From the NCBI GenBank assembly GCA_035463295.1, contig DATHTK010000023.1, forward strand, positions 1 to 64,000: 64,000 nt of DNA, in the 5' to 3' direction. A model generated the notes under the pieces. The model saw only the letters and a program-made list of their open reading frames with translations. It was not told where the DNA came from and did no database searches. The position numbers and the translations under genes are program-made. Origin of the DNA: DATHTK01 sp035463295 (GTDB taxonomy: Bacteria; Actinomycetota; Rubrobacteria; Rubrobacterales; Rubrobacteraceae). How positions within the stretch are numbered: position 1 is the stretch's first letter; every line of letters begins with the position of its first letter. Shown here piece after piece: positions 18,654-27,524 of the stretch.

Positions 18654-20377
18654 GCGAGACGCGACTGGACCCGGTCCTTCTGGAGGTCCTCTGGAACCGC
18701 CTGGTCTCTGTGGTCGAGGAGCAGGCGCGGGCCCTGATGCGCACCTCCTTCACCAGCGTGGTGCGCGAGGCGGGCGACCTCTCGGCGGGTCTCTTCGACC
18801 GGCGGGGGCGGATGGTCGCGCAGGCCGTCACCGGCACCCCCGGCCACGTCAACGCGATGGCGACGAGCATGCATCACTTTCTGCGAGAGGTCCCGGCCGA
18901 GACCCTGCGGCCCGGTGACGTGCTTGTCACCAACCATCCGTGGCAGACCTCCGGCCACCTCAACGACTTCACCGTGATCACCCCGATCTTCCGCGGCGGC
19001 GAGATAGTCGCGTACTTCGGCAACTGCTGCCATGCTCTCGACGTCGGAGGCCGGGGCCTGGGCGCTGACGCCCGGCAGGTCTACGAGGAGGGGCTCTTCG
19101 TCCCCGTCACCCGCCTGTTCGGTCGCGGCGAGCCAAACGACGAGCTCTTCCGTCTCCTCCGCGCCAACGTGCGCACGCCGTTCGAGGTCGTCGGCGACCT
19201 CTACGCTCAGGCCGCAAGCAACGACGTCGGCGGCGCGCGGCTCATCGAGATGCTGGAGGAGTTCGACCTTCCAGATATCGAGGGGCTCTCCGACGAGATC
19301 TGCACCCGCTCCGAAAGGGCGATGCGGGAGGCGATCGGGGCTCTGCCCGACGGGATCTACGAGAACGAGACGTACACCGACGGCTTCGACGACCCGATAA
19401 AGCTATCCGTCGCCGTCCGCGTCGAGGGCGAAGAGATCCACCTGGACTACGAGGGCTCCTCGCCGCAGAGCGATAGAGGTATCAACGTCGTCCTCAACTA
19501 CACCGTCGCGTACTCCACCTTCGGGGTGAAGTGCGCGATCAGCCCGGAGGTGCCGAATAACGATGGCAGCTTCCGCCCGATGCATGTAACAGCGCCCGAG
19601 GGGTGCATCCTCAACGCCGCGCACCCGGCACCGGTCGGCGCCCGGCACATCATAGGGCACTTTCTGCCGGGACTGATCCACGGCGCACTCGCGCAAGCCG
19701 TCCCGGACAAGGTGCTGACTCAAGGGGCCGACAGCCTCTGGAACACCCAGATCAGTGGCCACCGTGACGACGGAGAGCCCTTTACCTACGTGTTTTTCTC
19801 CGGGGGCGGCATGGGAGCGAGTTCCCGAAACGACGGCCTCTCCGCAACGGCGTTTCCAAGCGGTGTCCGCGGCGTGCCGGCTGAGGTTATCGAGAGCATA
19901 TCGCCGGTGATCATGCACAAGAGGGAGCTGCGCGCTGATTCTGAGGGAGCGGGCAGACGCCGGGGAGGTTTCGGCCAGGAGATGGAGATAGGGGTGCGCG
20001 GCAACTCGCCATGGACCCTCTCCGCCATGTACGATCGCACACGATGCCCGGCGCGGGGTCTGCAGGGTGGATGCTCCGGCGGTACCGGAGCCGTGCGCAC
20101 CGCGAGCGGGGACCTCCTGCACCCCAAGCGCCAGCAACGTATCGATGGCGGCGAGCGGGTGATTCTGAGCCTGCCGGGCGGCGGAGGCTTCGGGGCAGCC
20201 GCGGAGCGCGAGCCGGAGGCGGTCGCACACGACGTTACGGACGGGCTCGTCTCGGCCGAGCGCGCTCGCGATGTCTACAAGGTCGCCCTCCACGGGGAGC
20301 GCAGCGGTCGGTATACCGTCGATGCGGACGAGACTGCCCGTTTGCGCGCCGAGGCACCTCCTGCTGGAGCGTCCTGA
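18650..20377 (+). CDS. hyuB: Hydantoinase/oxoprolinase family subunit B (second copy)
   Basis: A 575-residue HyuB-type protein. ATG 18650 overlaps the hyuA stop as ATGA. It shows TSFTSVVREAGDLSAG, TNHPWQTSGHLNDF, NCCHALDVGGRGLG and LPGGGGFG at the end. It pairs with the second subunit A. It is the last gene of the six-gene operon; after 20377 there are 184 bases before an unrelated gene. The reaction is the same as for the first pair in principle (ATP-dependent cyclic amide hydrolysis), substrate unknown. Confidence 0.88.
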   Translation: MSETRLDPVLLEVLWNRLVSVVEEQARALMRTSFTSVVREAGDLSAGLFDRRGRMVAQAVTGTPGHVNAMATSMHHFLREVPAETLRPGDVLVTNHPWQTSGHLNDFTVITPIFRGGEIVAYFGNCCHALDVGGRGLGADARQVYEEGLFVPVTRLFGRGEPNDELFRLLRANVRTPFEVVGDLYAQAASNDVGGARLIEMLEEFDLPDIEGLSDEICTRSERAMREAIGALPDGIYENETYTDGFDDPIKLSVAVRVEGEEIHLDYEGSSPQSDRGINVVLNYTVAYSTFGVKCAISPEVPNNDGSFRPMHVTAPEGCILNAAHPAPVGARHIIGHFLPGLIHGALAQAVPDKVLTQGADSLWNTQISGHRDDGEPFTYVFFSGGGMGASSRNDGLSATAFPSGVRGVPAEVIESISPVIMHKRELRADSEGAGRRRGGFGQEMEIGVRGNSPWTLSAMYDRTRCPARGLQGGCSGGTGAVRTASGDLLHPKRQQRIDGGERVILSLPGGGGFGAAAEREPEAVAHDVTDGLVSAERARDVYKVALHGERSGRYTVDADETARLRAEAPPAGAS

Positions 20378-20561
20378 CGCTCGACTTCGGAGAAGATCCC
20401 GATGCTTCTTCGCGCAGTTTGTCGGCGACGTGGGGGGCCGTATGGGCCAGGACCGCGAGCAGAAGACTGTCCCCTGTGCCATTCTAGGAACCCTCGGTAC
20501 GTTCTGTCGTCGGTGGAGGGATAGGCGGGCCGCATCGGAGCAGGAGGGGTGAGAAGAGAGG

Positions 20562-21305
20562 ATGAAGTACGGGCTATGCGCCGGGTTGCTGGCGGCGATG
20601 GCGGGCGGGTACCTCCTGCGCCGCCAGGGGCTGCGCTGGGGCGCCACCGACGAGGAGGTGAACAAACCGTTGCCGGGGGATGGAGTCGTAGCCCATCCCA
20701 TGGTGGAGACGACCCATGCGATCACCATCAGCGTTCCGCCCAGAGAGGTCTGGCCTTGGCTGGTGCAGATGGGTTACTACAAGGCCGGCTGGTACACAGA
20801 CCCCTCCTGGTGGGACAGACCCGCCGACGAGTACCTCAAGTCTCTGAGGCGGGAGGAGGCCGAGGGATCGGGCGTGGGCGATCGGAAAGCCCCGAGCTCA
20901 GAGAGGATCGTCCCGGAGTTCCAGGACCTCGAGGAAGGCGACACCATCCTCGACGGCCCACCCGGCACGGCCTTCTTCACGGTGCACCTTCTTGAACCTG
21001 ACCGTGCTCTTGTCCTCTACCCTGATTCGCACCTGCGCTTCGCGGTGCCGAGGCCCATCCGCGAGAACCCCCGCTACGGCATCTTCGGTGAGTTCAGCTG
21101 GGCCTTCGTTCTGGAAGAGAAGGGTAAAAGGAGCACCCGGTTGATATTGAGGACTAGGGCCAACTATGGTCCGCGCCTTTACCGGACTTTGAGCAAGCCT
21201 TTTATTCTGGCAGGCGGGGAGACTCTAGTCGCTCGCAAGATGCTCTACGGCATCAAGGGACGGGCCGAACGCGGCGGTCAGGTCAGGGAACCGGCGATCG
21301 GCTAG
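20562..21305 (+). CDS. SRPBCC-family protein with N-terminal membrane anchor
   Basis: A 247-residue protein. A short hydrophobic start (LCAGLLAAMAGGYLL) may anchor it to the membrane. The rest is a START/SRPBCC helix-grip fold with the recognisable opening ITISVPPREVWPWLVQMGYYKAGWYT, shared with many uncharacterised actinobacterial proteins that bind lipids or polyketides. It is followed after 42 bases by a toastrack-fold protein on the same strand and may share its transcript. No catalytic residues are evident. Confidence 0.75.
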   Translation: MKYGLCAGLLAAMAGGYLLRRQGLRWGATDEEVNKPLPGDGVVAHPMVETTHAITISVPPREVWPWLVQMGYYKAGWYTDPSWWDRPADEYLKSLRREEAEGSGVGDRKAPSSERIVPEFQDLEEGDTILDGPPGTAFFTVHLLEPDRALVLYPDSHLRFAVPRPIRENPRYGIFGEFSWAFVLEEKGKRSTRLILRTRANYGPRLYRTLSKPFILAGGETLVARKMLYGIKGRAERGGQVREPAIG

Positions 21306-21347
21306 ACTCGGATGCTAGAGGGTGAGGAGTTGCGAAAGGAGATTTCT

Positions 21348-22118
21348 GTGCAAGACACACCCATAAACATCGATTACCTTGACGCGGAAGACCTGCACCT
21401 GCGGATAGCCCTGGGAGCCTGCCGCTTCAGGGCCGAACCCGGCGAGAGAGAAGCCTGGATAACCGGCGCGGTTCACGATCCGACCGGCAAGCGTTCCCCC
21501 AGGATAGTCGAGGAAGGAGGAACGGTCCGGATCACCGAAACGGAACCCTCCTTCGAGCAGATCCCCGCCGTCTTCGGCGGCGTCCCCCGCTACGATATAA
21601 GGTTCGGCAAGGCACGGCCCTTCGCTCTGACGATCGAGACCGGAGCAAGCGAGTTCGACCTCGACCTCGGAGGGGTGCCCCTGCGCAGCGTGACTGTCAG
21701 GCAGGGGGCGGGCAAGTTCGAACTCGACTTCTCGGCCCCCAACCCCCATCCTATGGAACTGCTCGAGGTCTCCAGCGGGGCGGCTGGCATAGAACTGGAG
21801 AACCTCGCGAACGCCAACTTCTCCGAGATGCGCCTCTCCGGAGGAGCGGCGGGCTACGAACTGGACTTCCGCGGCACGCTCGCGAGAGACGCCGAGGCGA
21901 AGATCGAAGCCGGCCTGAGTACGGTCGAGATAAAGATCCCCGCTTCCACAGCGGCGATGATAGTTGCCGAGACGACTCTAGGCAGCGTCGACGTGAGCGA
22001 CGGTTTTACCAAGAGGGAGGGCGCCTTCTGGACCGAAGCAGGGCTGAGAGAGGACAGGCCACTCTTGACGATCCGCGCCGGCGTGAGGCTGGGTTCCCTT
22101 CAACTCAGAGCTCTGTGA
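21348..22118 (+). CDS. Toastrack (LiaF/DUF4097-like) beta-helical protein
   Basis: A 256-residue soluble protein with no membrane helices, composed of repeating beta strands: GAGKFELDFSAPN, SGAAGIELEN, GGAAGYELDFRG, AGLSTVEIKIP. This pattern is that of the toastrack fold found in LiaF C-terminal domains and DUF4097-type proteins, which take part in cell-envelope stress sensing in other bacteria. I choose GTG 21348 because AAGGAG stands six bases before it; an ATG at 21312 lacks a good site. Function unknown here. Confidence 0.7.
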   Translation: MQDTPINIDYLDAEDLHLRIALGACRFRAEPGEREAWITGAVHDPTGKRSPRIVEEGGTVRITETEPSFEQIPAVFGGVPRYDIRFGKARPFALTIETGASEFDLDLGGVPLRSVTVRQGAGKFELDFSAPNPHPMELLEVSSGAAGIELENLANANFSEMRLSGGAAGYELDFRGTLARDAEAKIEAGLSTVEIKIPASTAAMIVAETTLGSVDVSDGFTKREGAFWTEAGLREDRPLLTIRAGVRLGSLQLRAL

Positions 22119-22211
22119 GCCGGAACCGCGATCTGCGTTGCTGAGAATGCGAGCATCGGCCGGGTAGAACTCCGATCCTTCGGCCATCTACCGCGTCCTG
22201 GACCGCCCGAG

Positions 22212-22835
22212 CTAGGCGGGATCTCGAGCCCCGAGACCGGCGAAGATGTGTTCTGCTAGGGCGTCCGCGAAATCCTCGTCTAGCGGAGCGTGAGCGACGA
22301 GCAGGCGATAGTAGATCGGCCCGTAAAGGATGTCTACAGCCACCTCCGGATCAAGGTCCTCCCTCAACTCGCCACGCTCGATGCCAAGCTCGAGGATCTC
22401 CCTGGCCTCCGCCCGCCTTACCGAAAGCCAGCGCGAACGCAGGGCCTCGGCGAGCTCCGTATCAGCCTGACCCTCGGCGATCAGGGCCCCCACCGTCCGC
22501 CCCATCTTGCCGCTGAACGCCTCGGTGAGCCTGCGCATGTGCAGCCGGATGTCTTCCCACGCATGACCCGTGTGCGGGAAGGGAACCTCGGACGAGACAG
22601 TCGAGAGGAAACCATCCATTACTACCGCCGCCTTGTTGGGCCACCAGCGGTAGACCGTGGCCTTGGAGACCCCGGCGCGCTCCGCTATGGCTTCTACCGT
22701 CGTGGCGGCGAACCCCTCCTTCTCGAGTAACTTGTTGGCAGCCTGCAAAATCGCACGGCGCGCCTTCTCGCTGCGAGGGCGTCCCGGTGGCCGGGTCCCC
22801 GAATGGTTCGTCGTCGCTTGTTCCACGTCCCACAT
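22212..22835 (-). CDS. TetR-family transcriptional regulator
   Basis: A 207-residue repressor with an N-terminal TetR helix-turn-helix (about 30-75: FAATTVEAIAERAGVSKATVYRWWPNK) and a ligand-binding C-terminal domain. It is divergent from a DMT-family exporter gene, and a perfect 19-bp palindrome lies 33 bases before its start codon. The standard model is that it represses itself and the exporter until an inducer binds. It should act as a dimer. The start is ATG 22835; the first 25 residues are a flexible basic tail. Confidence 0.9.
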   Translation of the reverse strand: MWDVEQATTNHSGTRPPGRPRSEKARRAILQAANKLLEKEGFAATTVEAIAERAGVSKATVYRWWPNKAAVVMDGFLSTVSSEVPFPHTGHAWEDIRLHMRRLTEAFSGKMGRTVGALIAEGQADTELAEALRSRWLSVRRAEAREILELGIERGELREDLDPEVAVDILYGPIYYRLLVAHAPLDEDFADALAEHIFAGLGARDPA

Positions 22836-22844
22836 ACTAGCAGC

Positions 22845-22886
22845 CTATACCGGTGTAGTATTACTAGACAAAACGTTTCGTTTTGT
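22845..22886 (-). promoter_or_regulatory. Candidate promoter of the TetR gene
   Basis: On the minus strand TTGTCT is followed after 16 bases by TATAGG, a plausible -35/-10 pair. The -35 box overlaps one arm of the 19-bp palindrome, which would allow autorepression by steric exclusion. Confidence 0.45.
22868..22886. promoter_or_regulatory. TetR operator, perfect 19-bp palindrome
   Basis: ACAAAACG TTT CGTTTTGT, two exact 8-bp half-sites around three bases, lies between the divergent TetR and DMT transporter genes. Size, symmetry and AAACG/CGTTT half-sites fit TetR-family operators of Actinobacteria. Its position between the two start codons supports control of both genes. Confidence 0.75.
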
Positions 22887-23036
22887 TATCCTGTATTGGA
22901 GACTACGGAGCGAGTGATGCACTCGGGACACATAGTGAGAGATAGAGGACTTTGAGGAACCTACCACAAGGCGCCCCCGCCGCGATGAGAAGCTAGCGAG
23001 ATGGCCAAGACGCTACTTACCAGCCGGAGTGGCGGG

Positions 23037-23960
23037 ATGTCGCACGTCGACGACGCACCGGGTGGGGCAGAACGCGGGCGTGAACGCACAAAGGTGATCC
23101 CTCGGGCGGAAGTTGTCCTGCTCCTGGCGGTCTTCCTCTTGGGCACCAATCCTGTGGCCGTCAAGTATGCGGTCTCCGCCGTTCCTGCCCTACCCTATGT
23201 GGCTGTGAGGTTCATCGTGGCGGGTCTGATCCTGCTCGTCGCGGTACGTTACGTCCTGGGCTCCGGAGGAGGTCTCCAGCGGAAGGATCTGCTCGCCATG
23301 GTGGGGGTGGGCGCTGTAGGCGTGGGGTTGACCAACATACTATTCACCATGGGTGTGAGCCTCACGAGCGCGTCGGACACTGCCCTTCTGTACGCGATTG
23401 TGCCGGTGTGGGGCATGATCTTAGGCTCTGTGCTGGGGCTGGAGAAGCCCACTCCGAGGGGCATCCTCGGGGTGGGGATAGCCTTCCTGGGCATGGGCGT
23501 CGTCGTGTACGGGGGCTTGGGCGGGGGCAACTCCAACCTCACAGGGAACCTCCTGGTCCTGGGGGCCACGGTGTGTTGGGGATCGTACACCGTGCTCTCC
23601 TTGCCCCTTCTCAAGAAGTATCCACCTCTGGTAGTCGCGGCCTATACCATGCTCTTCGGAGGGCTGGCCGCCCTGCCGTTCGCTCTGCCGAGCTTCCCGA
23701 GCGTGGGCTGGGATACGATCAGCGTAGGGGTGGGGGTGGCGGTCGCCTACTCGACCATCCTGGTGGCCGCGTTCGGGTTCTTCGCCTGGCAGAAAGGGGC
23801 CTCCGCTCTCGGTGCCAACAAAGTCCTCGTCTACCAGTATCTCATCACCTTTGTCGGGGTCGTCTCGGGCATCATGCTCCTGGGTGAGGAGCTCGGGGCC
23901 GAGAAGATCATCGGAGGAGTCGTCATCCTCTTCGGCGTGTATCTAGCCCGGCGCCAGTAG
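23037..23960 (+). CDS. DMT-superfamily (EamA) transporter
   Basis: About 307 residues with ten hydrophobic helices in two EamA repeats (helices 1-5 and 6-10). Typical segments are LLGTNPVAVKYAVSAVP in the first and LGATVCWGSYTVLSLPLLKK in the second. Relatives export amino acids, nucleobases or drugs. It is divergent from a TetR gene and probably under its control. ATG 23037 has GGAG seven bases upstream; an in-frame ATG at 23001 is possible but has a weaker site. Substrate unknown. Confidence 0.85.
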   Translation: MSHVDDAPGGAERGRERTKVIPRAEVVLLLAVFLLGTNPVAVKYAVSAVPALPYVAVRFIVAGLILLVAVRYVLGSGGGLQRKDLLAMVGVGAVGVGLTNILFTMGVSLTSASDTALLYAIVPVWGMILGSVLGLEKPTPRGILGVGIAFLGMGVVVYGGLGGGNSNLTGNLLVLGATVCWGSYTVLSLPLLKKYPPLVVAAYTMLFGGLAALPFALPSFPSVGWDTISVGVGVAVAYSTILVAAFGFFAWQKGASALGANKVLVYQYLITFVGVVSGIMLLGEELGAEKIIGGVVILFGVYLARRQ

Positions 23961-24357
23961 TAGTAAAGATCTCACGTTCGTTTCCCCTCTGGCCTTGCGA
24001 AGAGAAGGAGGACGCCGGTTTCCGCGACGAGGCTCTAGAGAGCGGGCAATGATACACTTTCATGGCTCAAAGGGCTATAAGGTGGCCCGGGAGGGACCGA
24101 TGGGTCGGGCGCATCACCGGTCTGTCTCAGCGCGTCTCCCTGAGGTGTTTGGTTGCCTCTTCTTCAGAGAGGATCGGCCCTCAAAAAGGGGAGAAACGCT
24201 CGCCGTAGTATTTGCTACAGTTGATCCGATATCTTCCTTCTCCATTCACGAGATGGCTTGTATGTATTTTTTCGAGATGTCATGATAGCCTGATGGAGCT
24301 GGGAGAGAGAAGTGGAAGATGACCTGCGTCATCGGATGATCGCGAGGGAGGTCGATC
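23961..24357. other. Intergenic, 397 bases
   Basis: No gene is supported. The end holds the ribosome site GAGGGAGG for the Nramp-like gene. The stretch at 24200-24280 is AT-richer than its surroundings and probably carries the operon promoter, but I cannot name boxes with confidence. Confidence 0.4.
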
Positions 24358-25782
24358 ATGACGTCGGATGGACTGCAAGAAGTACTGCCAGAGGTGGAAC
24401 GCGGGGCCGATGCTTATCATCTGACCCCCGAGGGCATCAGAGAGCCACCCGAGGGCTGGGGGCCGAGCCTCCGCTACTTCGGGCCCGGCCTGATCCTGAG
24501 CGCCTCCATCGTCGGTTCGGGCGAGCTCATCGCCACCACCACCTTGGGCGCCCAGGTCGGCTTCGCCATCCTGTGGCTGGTCATTTTCAGCACCCTCGTC
24601 AAGGTGGCCGTGCAGATAGAGCTCGCCCGCTGGACCATCTCGACCGGCGAGCCGGCGCTAACGGGCTACGACAAGGTTCCGCCCAGGTTCGGACGGGTCG
24701 GGTGGATCAACATCCTGTGGATCGTGGTGGCCCTCTCGAAGCTACTCCAGCTCGGCGGCATCGTCGGCGGCGTGGCGGTAGCCTTGAGCGTCCTGTTCCC
24801 CTTCGGCGGTGACCCGCTGGGGTTCGCGTCCCTCCTGGTCTGGACGATCGTCGTCGTAGTAGGCAGCATCGCCCTGCTGTACTCCAACAAGTACAGCCTG
24901 GTCGAGCGCGGGGCCATCCTCCTGGTGGTGATCTTCTCGATCATCACCATCGTCATCGCCTTGGGGCTGCCGCTCACGCCGTTCGCCTATGGCACGAGCG
25001 ACCTTCTCAGCGGCCTCACCTTCGCTCTCCCCGCCGGCGCTCTGGGCGCGGCCCTCGCCATGTTCGGGATCACCGGCGTCGGTGCAGATGAGATCACCTA
25101 CTACACCTACTGGTGCGTCGAGAAGGGTTACGCTCGCTGGGCGGGCCCGAACGATGGCAGCGAGGAGTGGGTCCGGCGGGCCAACGGCTGGATCAACGTC
25201 ATGTACAAGGACGCCGTCGTCTCCTGGTTCATCTACACCTTCGGCACGCTGGCCTTCTTCATCATGGGCGCTGCCGTCCTGCATCCGCAGGACCTCGTAC
25301 CCGAGGGTAACGAGATGATCACCACCCTCTCGCGCATGTACACCGACGTGCTCGGCGAATGGGCTGGCATCGGCTTCCTTGTCGGCGCCATCGCTGTGCT
25401 CGGCTCGACCTTGTGGGCCGGGCTGCCGAGCTGGGCGCGGATGTACACCAACCTCCTGGCCACCGTAGGCGTCCTGAACTGGCAGGATACACGGGCGCGA
25501 CTGCGCTGGCTGCGTATCTTCACCGTAGCGCTGCCGATCATCTGGGGCGCCGCCTACCTGTTCATCCAGTCGCCGGTGCTCATGGTTCAGATCGGCGGAG
25601 TCATGACCGGCGTATTCCTGCTGGCCGTCGTGGTGGCGGTGTGGTATCTGCGCAACACCGAGGTCGATCCCCGACTGCACGGTGGCCGCCTGTTCAACGT
25701 GGCGCTAATCATCAGTAGCATCGCCATCGCCTTGCTGGGGGTCTACTCGGTCCTGGATGCCTTCGGTCTCACACCCGGCTAG
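24358..25782 (+). CDS. Nramp-fold transporter lacking the metal-binding motif
   Basis: A 474-residue membrane protein that aligns along its length with the Nramp (MntH) family: FGPGLILSASI opens helix 1 as LGPAFIAAI does in MntH. The helix-1 DPGN metal-binding motif is replaced by GSGE (53-56), and in helix 6 the usual MPH is replaced by GAD (242-244, followed by Glu245). In characterised Nramp proteins these residues bind Mn2+ or Fe2+, so this protein should not be a conventional metal importer. It heads a group with a four-carbon acid sugar kinase, aldolase remnant and dehydrogenase, which suggests uptake of an organic acid or sugar acid. Confidence 0.8.
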   Translation: MTSDGLQEVLPEVERGADAYHLTPEGIREPPEGWGPSLRYFGPGLILSASIVGSGELIATTTLGAQVGFAILWLVIFSTLVKVAVQIELARWTISTGEPALTGYDKVPPRFGRVGWINILWIVVALSKLLQLGGIVGGVAVALSVLFPFGGDPLGFASLLVWTIVVVVGSIALLYSNKYSLVERGAILLVVIFSIITIVIALGLPLTPFAYGTSDLLSGLTFALPAGALGAALAMFGITGVGADEITYYTYWCVEKGYARWAGPNDGSEEWVRRANGWINVMYKDAVVSWFIYTFGTLAFFIMGAAVLHPQDLVPEGNEMITTLSRMYTDVLGEWAGIGFLVGAIAVLGSTLWAGLPSWARMYTNLLATVGVLNWQDTRARLRWLRIFTVALPIIWGAAYLFIQSPVLMVQIGGVMTGVFLLAVVVAVWYLRNTEVDPRLHGGRLFNVALIISSIAIALLGVYSVLDAFGLTPG

Positions 25783-26036
25783 GTGAACCCGGCGGCACGC
25801 GAGGCATCGCGACGTGTGCGAGTGGCAACCAGGGACCGAGGATTCGAAGCTCATATAGTATTCCAGCCGGTAGGTTGGGGGACAGGGCCCGCAACTGAGG
25901 AGTCGGCGACTACTTCGCGGATGTCTCTCTGGCGGCTACAGGGCGCGCGGTCCGCTTTGTCCTCTACCAGCGACCGGAGTTCGCTGGCACACGTGCCCCC
26001 GATCCCTATCCGTCTAAACGTGGGAGGTCAACAGAT

Positions 26037-27515
26037 ATGGAGGGTAGTACGCCGAGGGGAGAGCGTCCAGTAGACGAGCAAGAGTATCTGGCCTCGCAGC
26101 CGCCCGAGCGGCGCATCGAGGGAGGCCTGGATGAGATCCAGCGTCGCGTGGCCCGAAGCGGACGGCGCGTGGTCGTGCTCGACGACGACCCGACCGGCGT
26201 CCAGAGCGTACACGGCGTTCCTGTCCTTACCACCTGGACGGTCGAGGACCTTCGCTGGGCGCTCGCGCAACCGAGCCCGACTTTCTACATCCTCACCAAC
26301 TCCCGCAGCCTGCCGGAGAAGGAGGCCGTTGCCCTGAACCGGGACGTCGCCCGGAACCTGTCGGAGGCCGCCGATGGATTACCGGGAACGGACTTCGACG
26401 TGGTGAGCCGCAGCGACTCGACCCTGCGCGGCCACTACCCGGCGGAGACCGATGCGCTAGCCGTAGCTCTTGGGGAGGCCGGGCGTGGCCCCGACGCGCT
26501 CGTCATCTGTCCGGCGTTCTTCGAGGCGGGCAGGATCACGGTGGACGACGTCCACTGGGTGCGCCAGGATGGGGAGCTGGTCCCGGCGGGACAGACGGAG
26601 TTCGCCGCCGACCACAGCTTCGGCTACCGCTCCTCGAACCTCAAGGCGTGGGTCGAGGAGAAGACCGGAGGACGTTTCAAGGCCGCAGAGGTTCTGAGCG
26701 TGAGCCTCGCCGACCTTCGCGAAGGTGGTCCCGACCGCGTCCTGGAGCTCCTCGGGGAGACGAGTGCCGGGAGACCGGTGGTGGTCAACGCGGCGACCTA
26801 TGCGGATCTTGAGGTCTTCGTTCTGGGCTTGCTTGCGGCGGAGGGCAAGCGCTTTCTCTACCGGACGGGTCCGTCTTTCGTTCGGTCGCGCGGGGGCATC
26901 ACCGAGCCCAAGATATTGGGACCTGCCGAACTCTACCGCAGGAGGCCTCGATCCGGACACGGGCTCGTACTCGTCGGCTCCTACGTACCGACTACCACGC
27001 GCCAGCTCGAGGGGGCGCTCGCGCTCGAGGGGGTGCGCGCCGTCGAGATGTCGGTGCCGCGACTCCTGGAGCCGGAGAGCAGGGAGGAAGAGCTGGGGCG
27101 CGTGGTCGAGGAAGTGAACGGCTCCCTGGTCTCCTCCGAAGTCATTGTCTACACCAGCCGCGAGCTCGTGACGGGCGGGGCCGGAAGGGCGAGAGATGCG
27201 AGGCTCACGAACTTCGAGATCGGGGCCTCTGTCTCCGGCGCTCTGGTGGAGGTCATGCGGCGGGTGGACCGGGTCTTGCCGCTCTCTTTCGTGCTCGCGA
27301 AGGGCGGCATTACCTCCAGCGACATCGCGACGAAGGGGCTCGAGGTTCGGAGGGCCGAGGTCGCGGGACCACTCCTGCCGCCGGGGATCGTCCCGGTCTG
27401 GATCCTGCCCGATGAGAACGACTTCCCGGGGTTGCCGTACGTGATCTTCCCGGGCAACGTCGGCGGACCTGATTCTCTGGCCCACGCCATAGAGATCCTG
27501 CGTGGGGAGCAGTAG
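26037..27515 (+). CDS. Four-carbon acid sugar kinase (DUF1537 / OtnK family)
   Basis: A 492-residue cytosolic kinase of the DUF1537 family, which phosphorylates 3-oxo-tetronates or related acid sugars. N-terminal domain: DDDPTGVQ (49-56), TNSRSLP and SRSDSTLRGHYP, the substrate-binding loop. C-terminal nucleotide-binding domain: VGSYVPTTTRQL, NFEIGASVSGALVEVM and KGGITSSDIATKGL. The start follows GGGAGG. In known pathways the kinase works with a 3-hydroxyisobutyrate-type dehydrogenase and an aldolase/decarboxylase; the dehydrogenase lies intact just downstream, and the aldolase between them is broken. Confidence 0.9.
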   Translation: MEGSTPRGERPVDEQEYLASQPPERRIEGGLDEIQRRVARSGRRVVVLDDDPTGVQSVHGVPVLTTWTVEDLRWALAQPSPTFYILTNSRSLPEKEAVALNRDVARNLSEAADGLPGTDFDVVSRSDSTLRGHYPAETDALAVALGEAGRGPDALVICPAFFEAGRITVDDVHWVRQDGELVPAGQTEFAADHSFGYRSSNLKAWVEEKTGGRFKAAEVLSVSLADLREGGPDRVLELLGETSAGRPVVVNAATYADLEVFVLGLLAAEGKRFLYRTGPSFVRSRGGITEPKILGPAELYRRRPRSGHGLVLVGSYVPTTTRQLEGALALEGVRAVEMSVPRLLEPESREEELGRVVEEVNGSLVSSEVIVYTSRELVTGGAGRARDARLTNFEIGASVSGALVEVMRRVDRVLPLSFVLAKGGITSSDIATKGLEVRRAEVAGPLLPPGIVPVWILPDENDFPGLPYVIFPGNVGGPDSLAHAIEILRGEQ

Positions 27516-27524
27516 GATGTCGCG

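Noticed and set aside
24358..25782. Manganese importer MntH
   Set aside because: The metal-binding residues of helices 1 and 6 are replaced, so the standard name would mislead.
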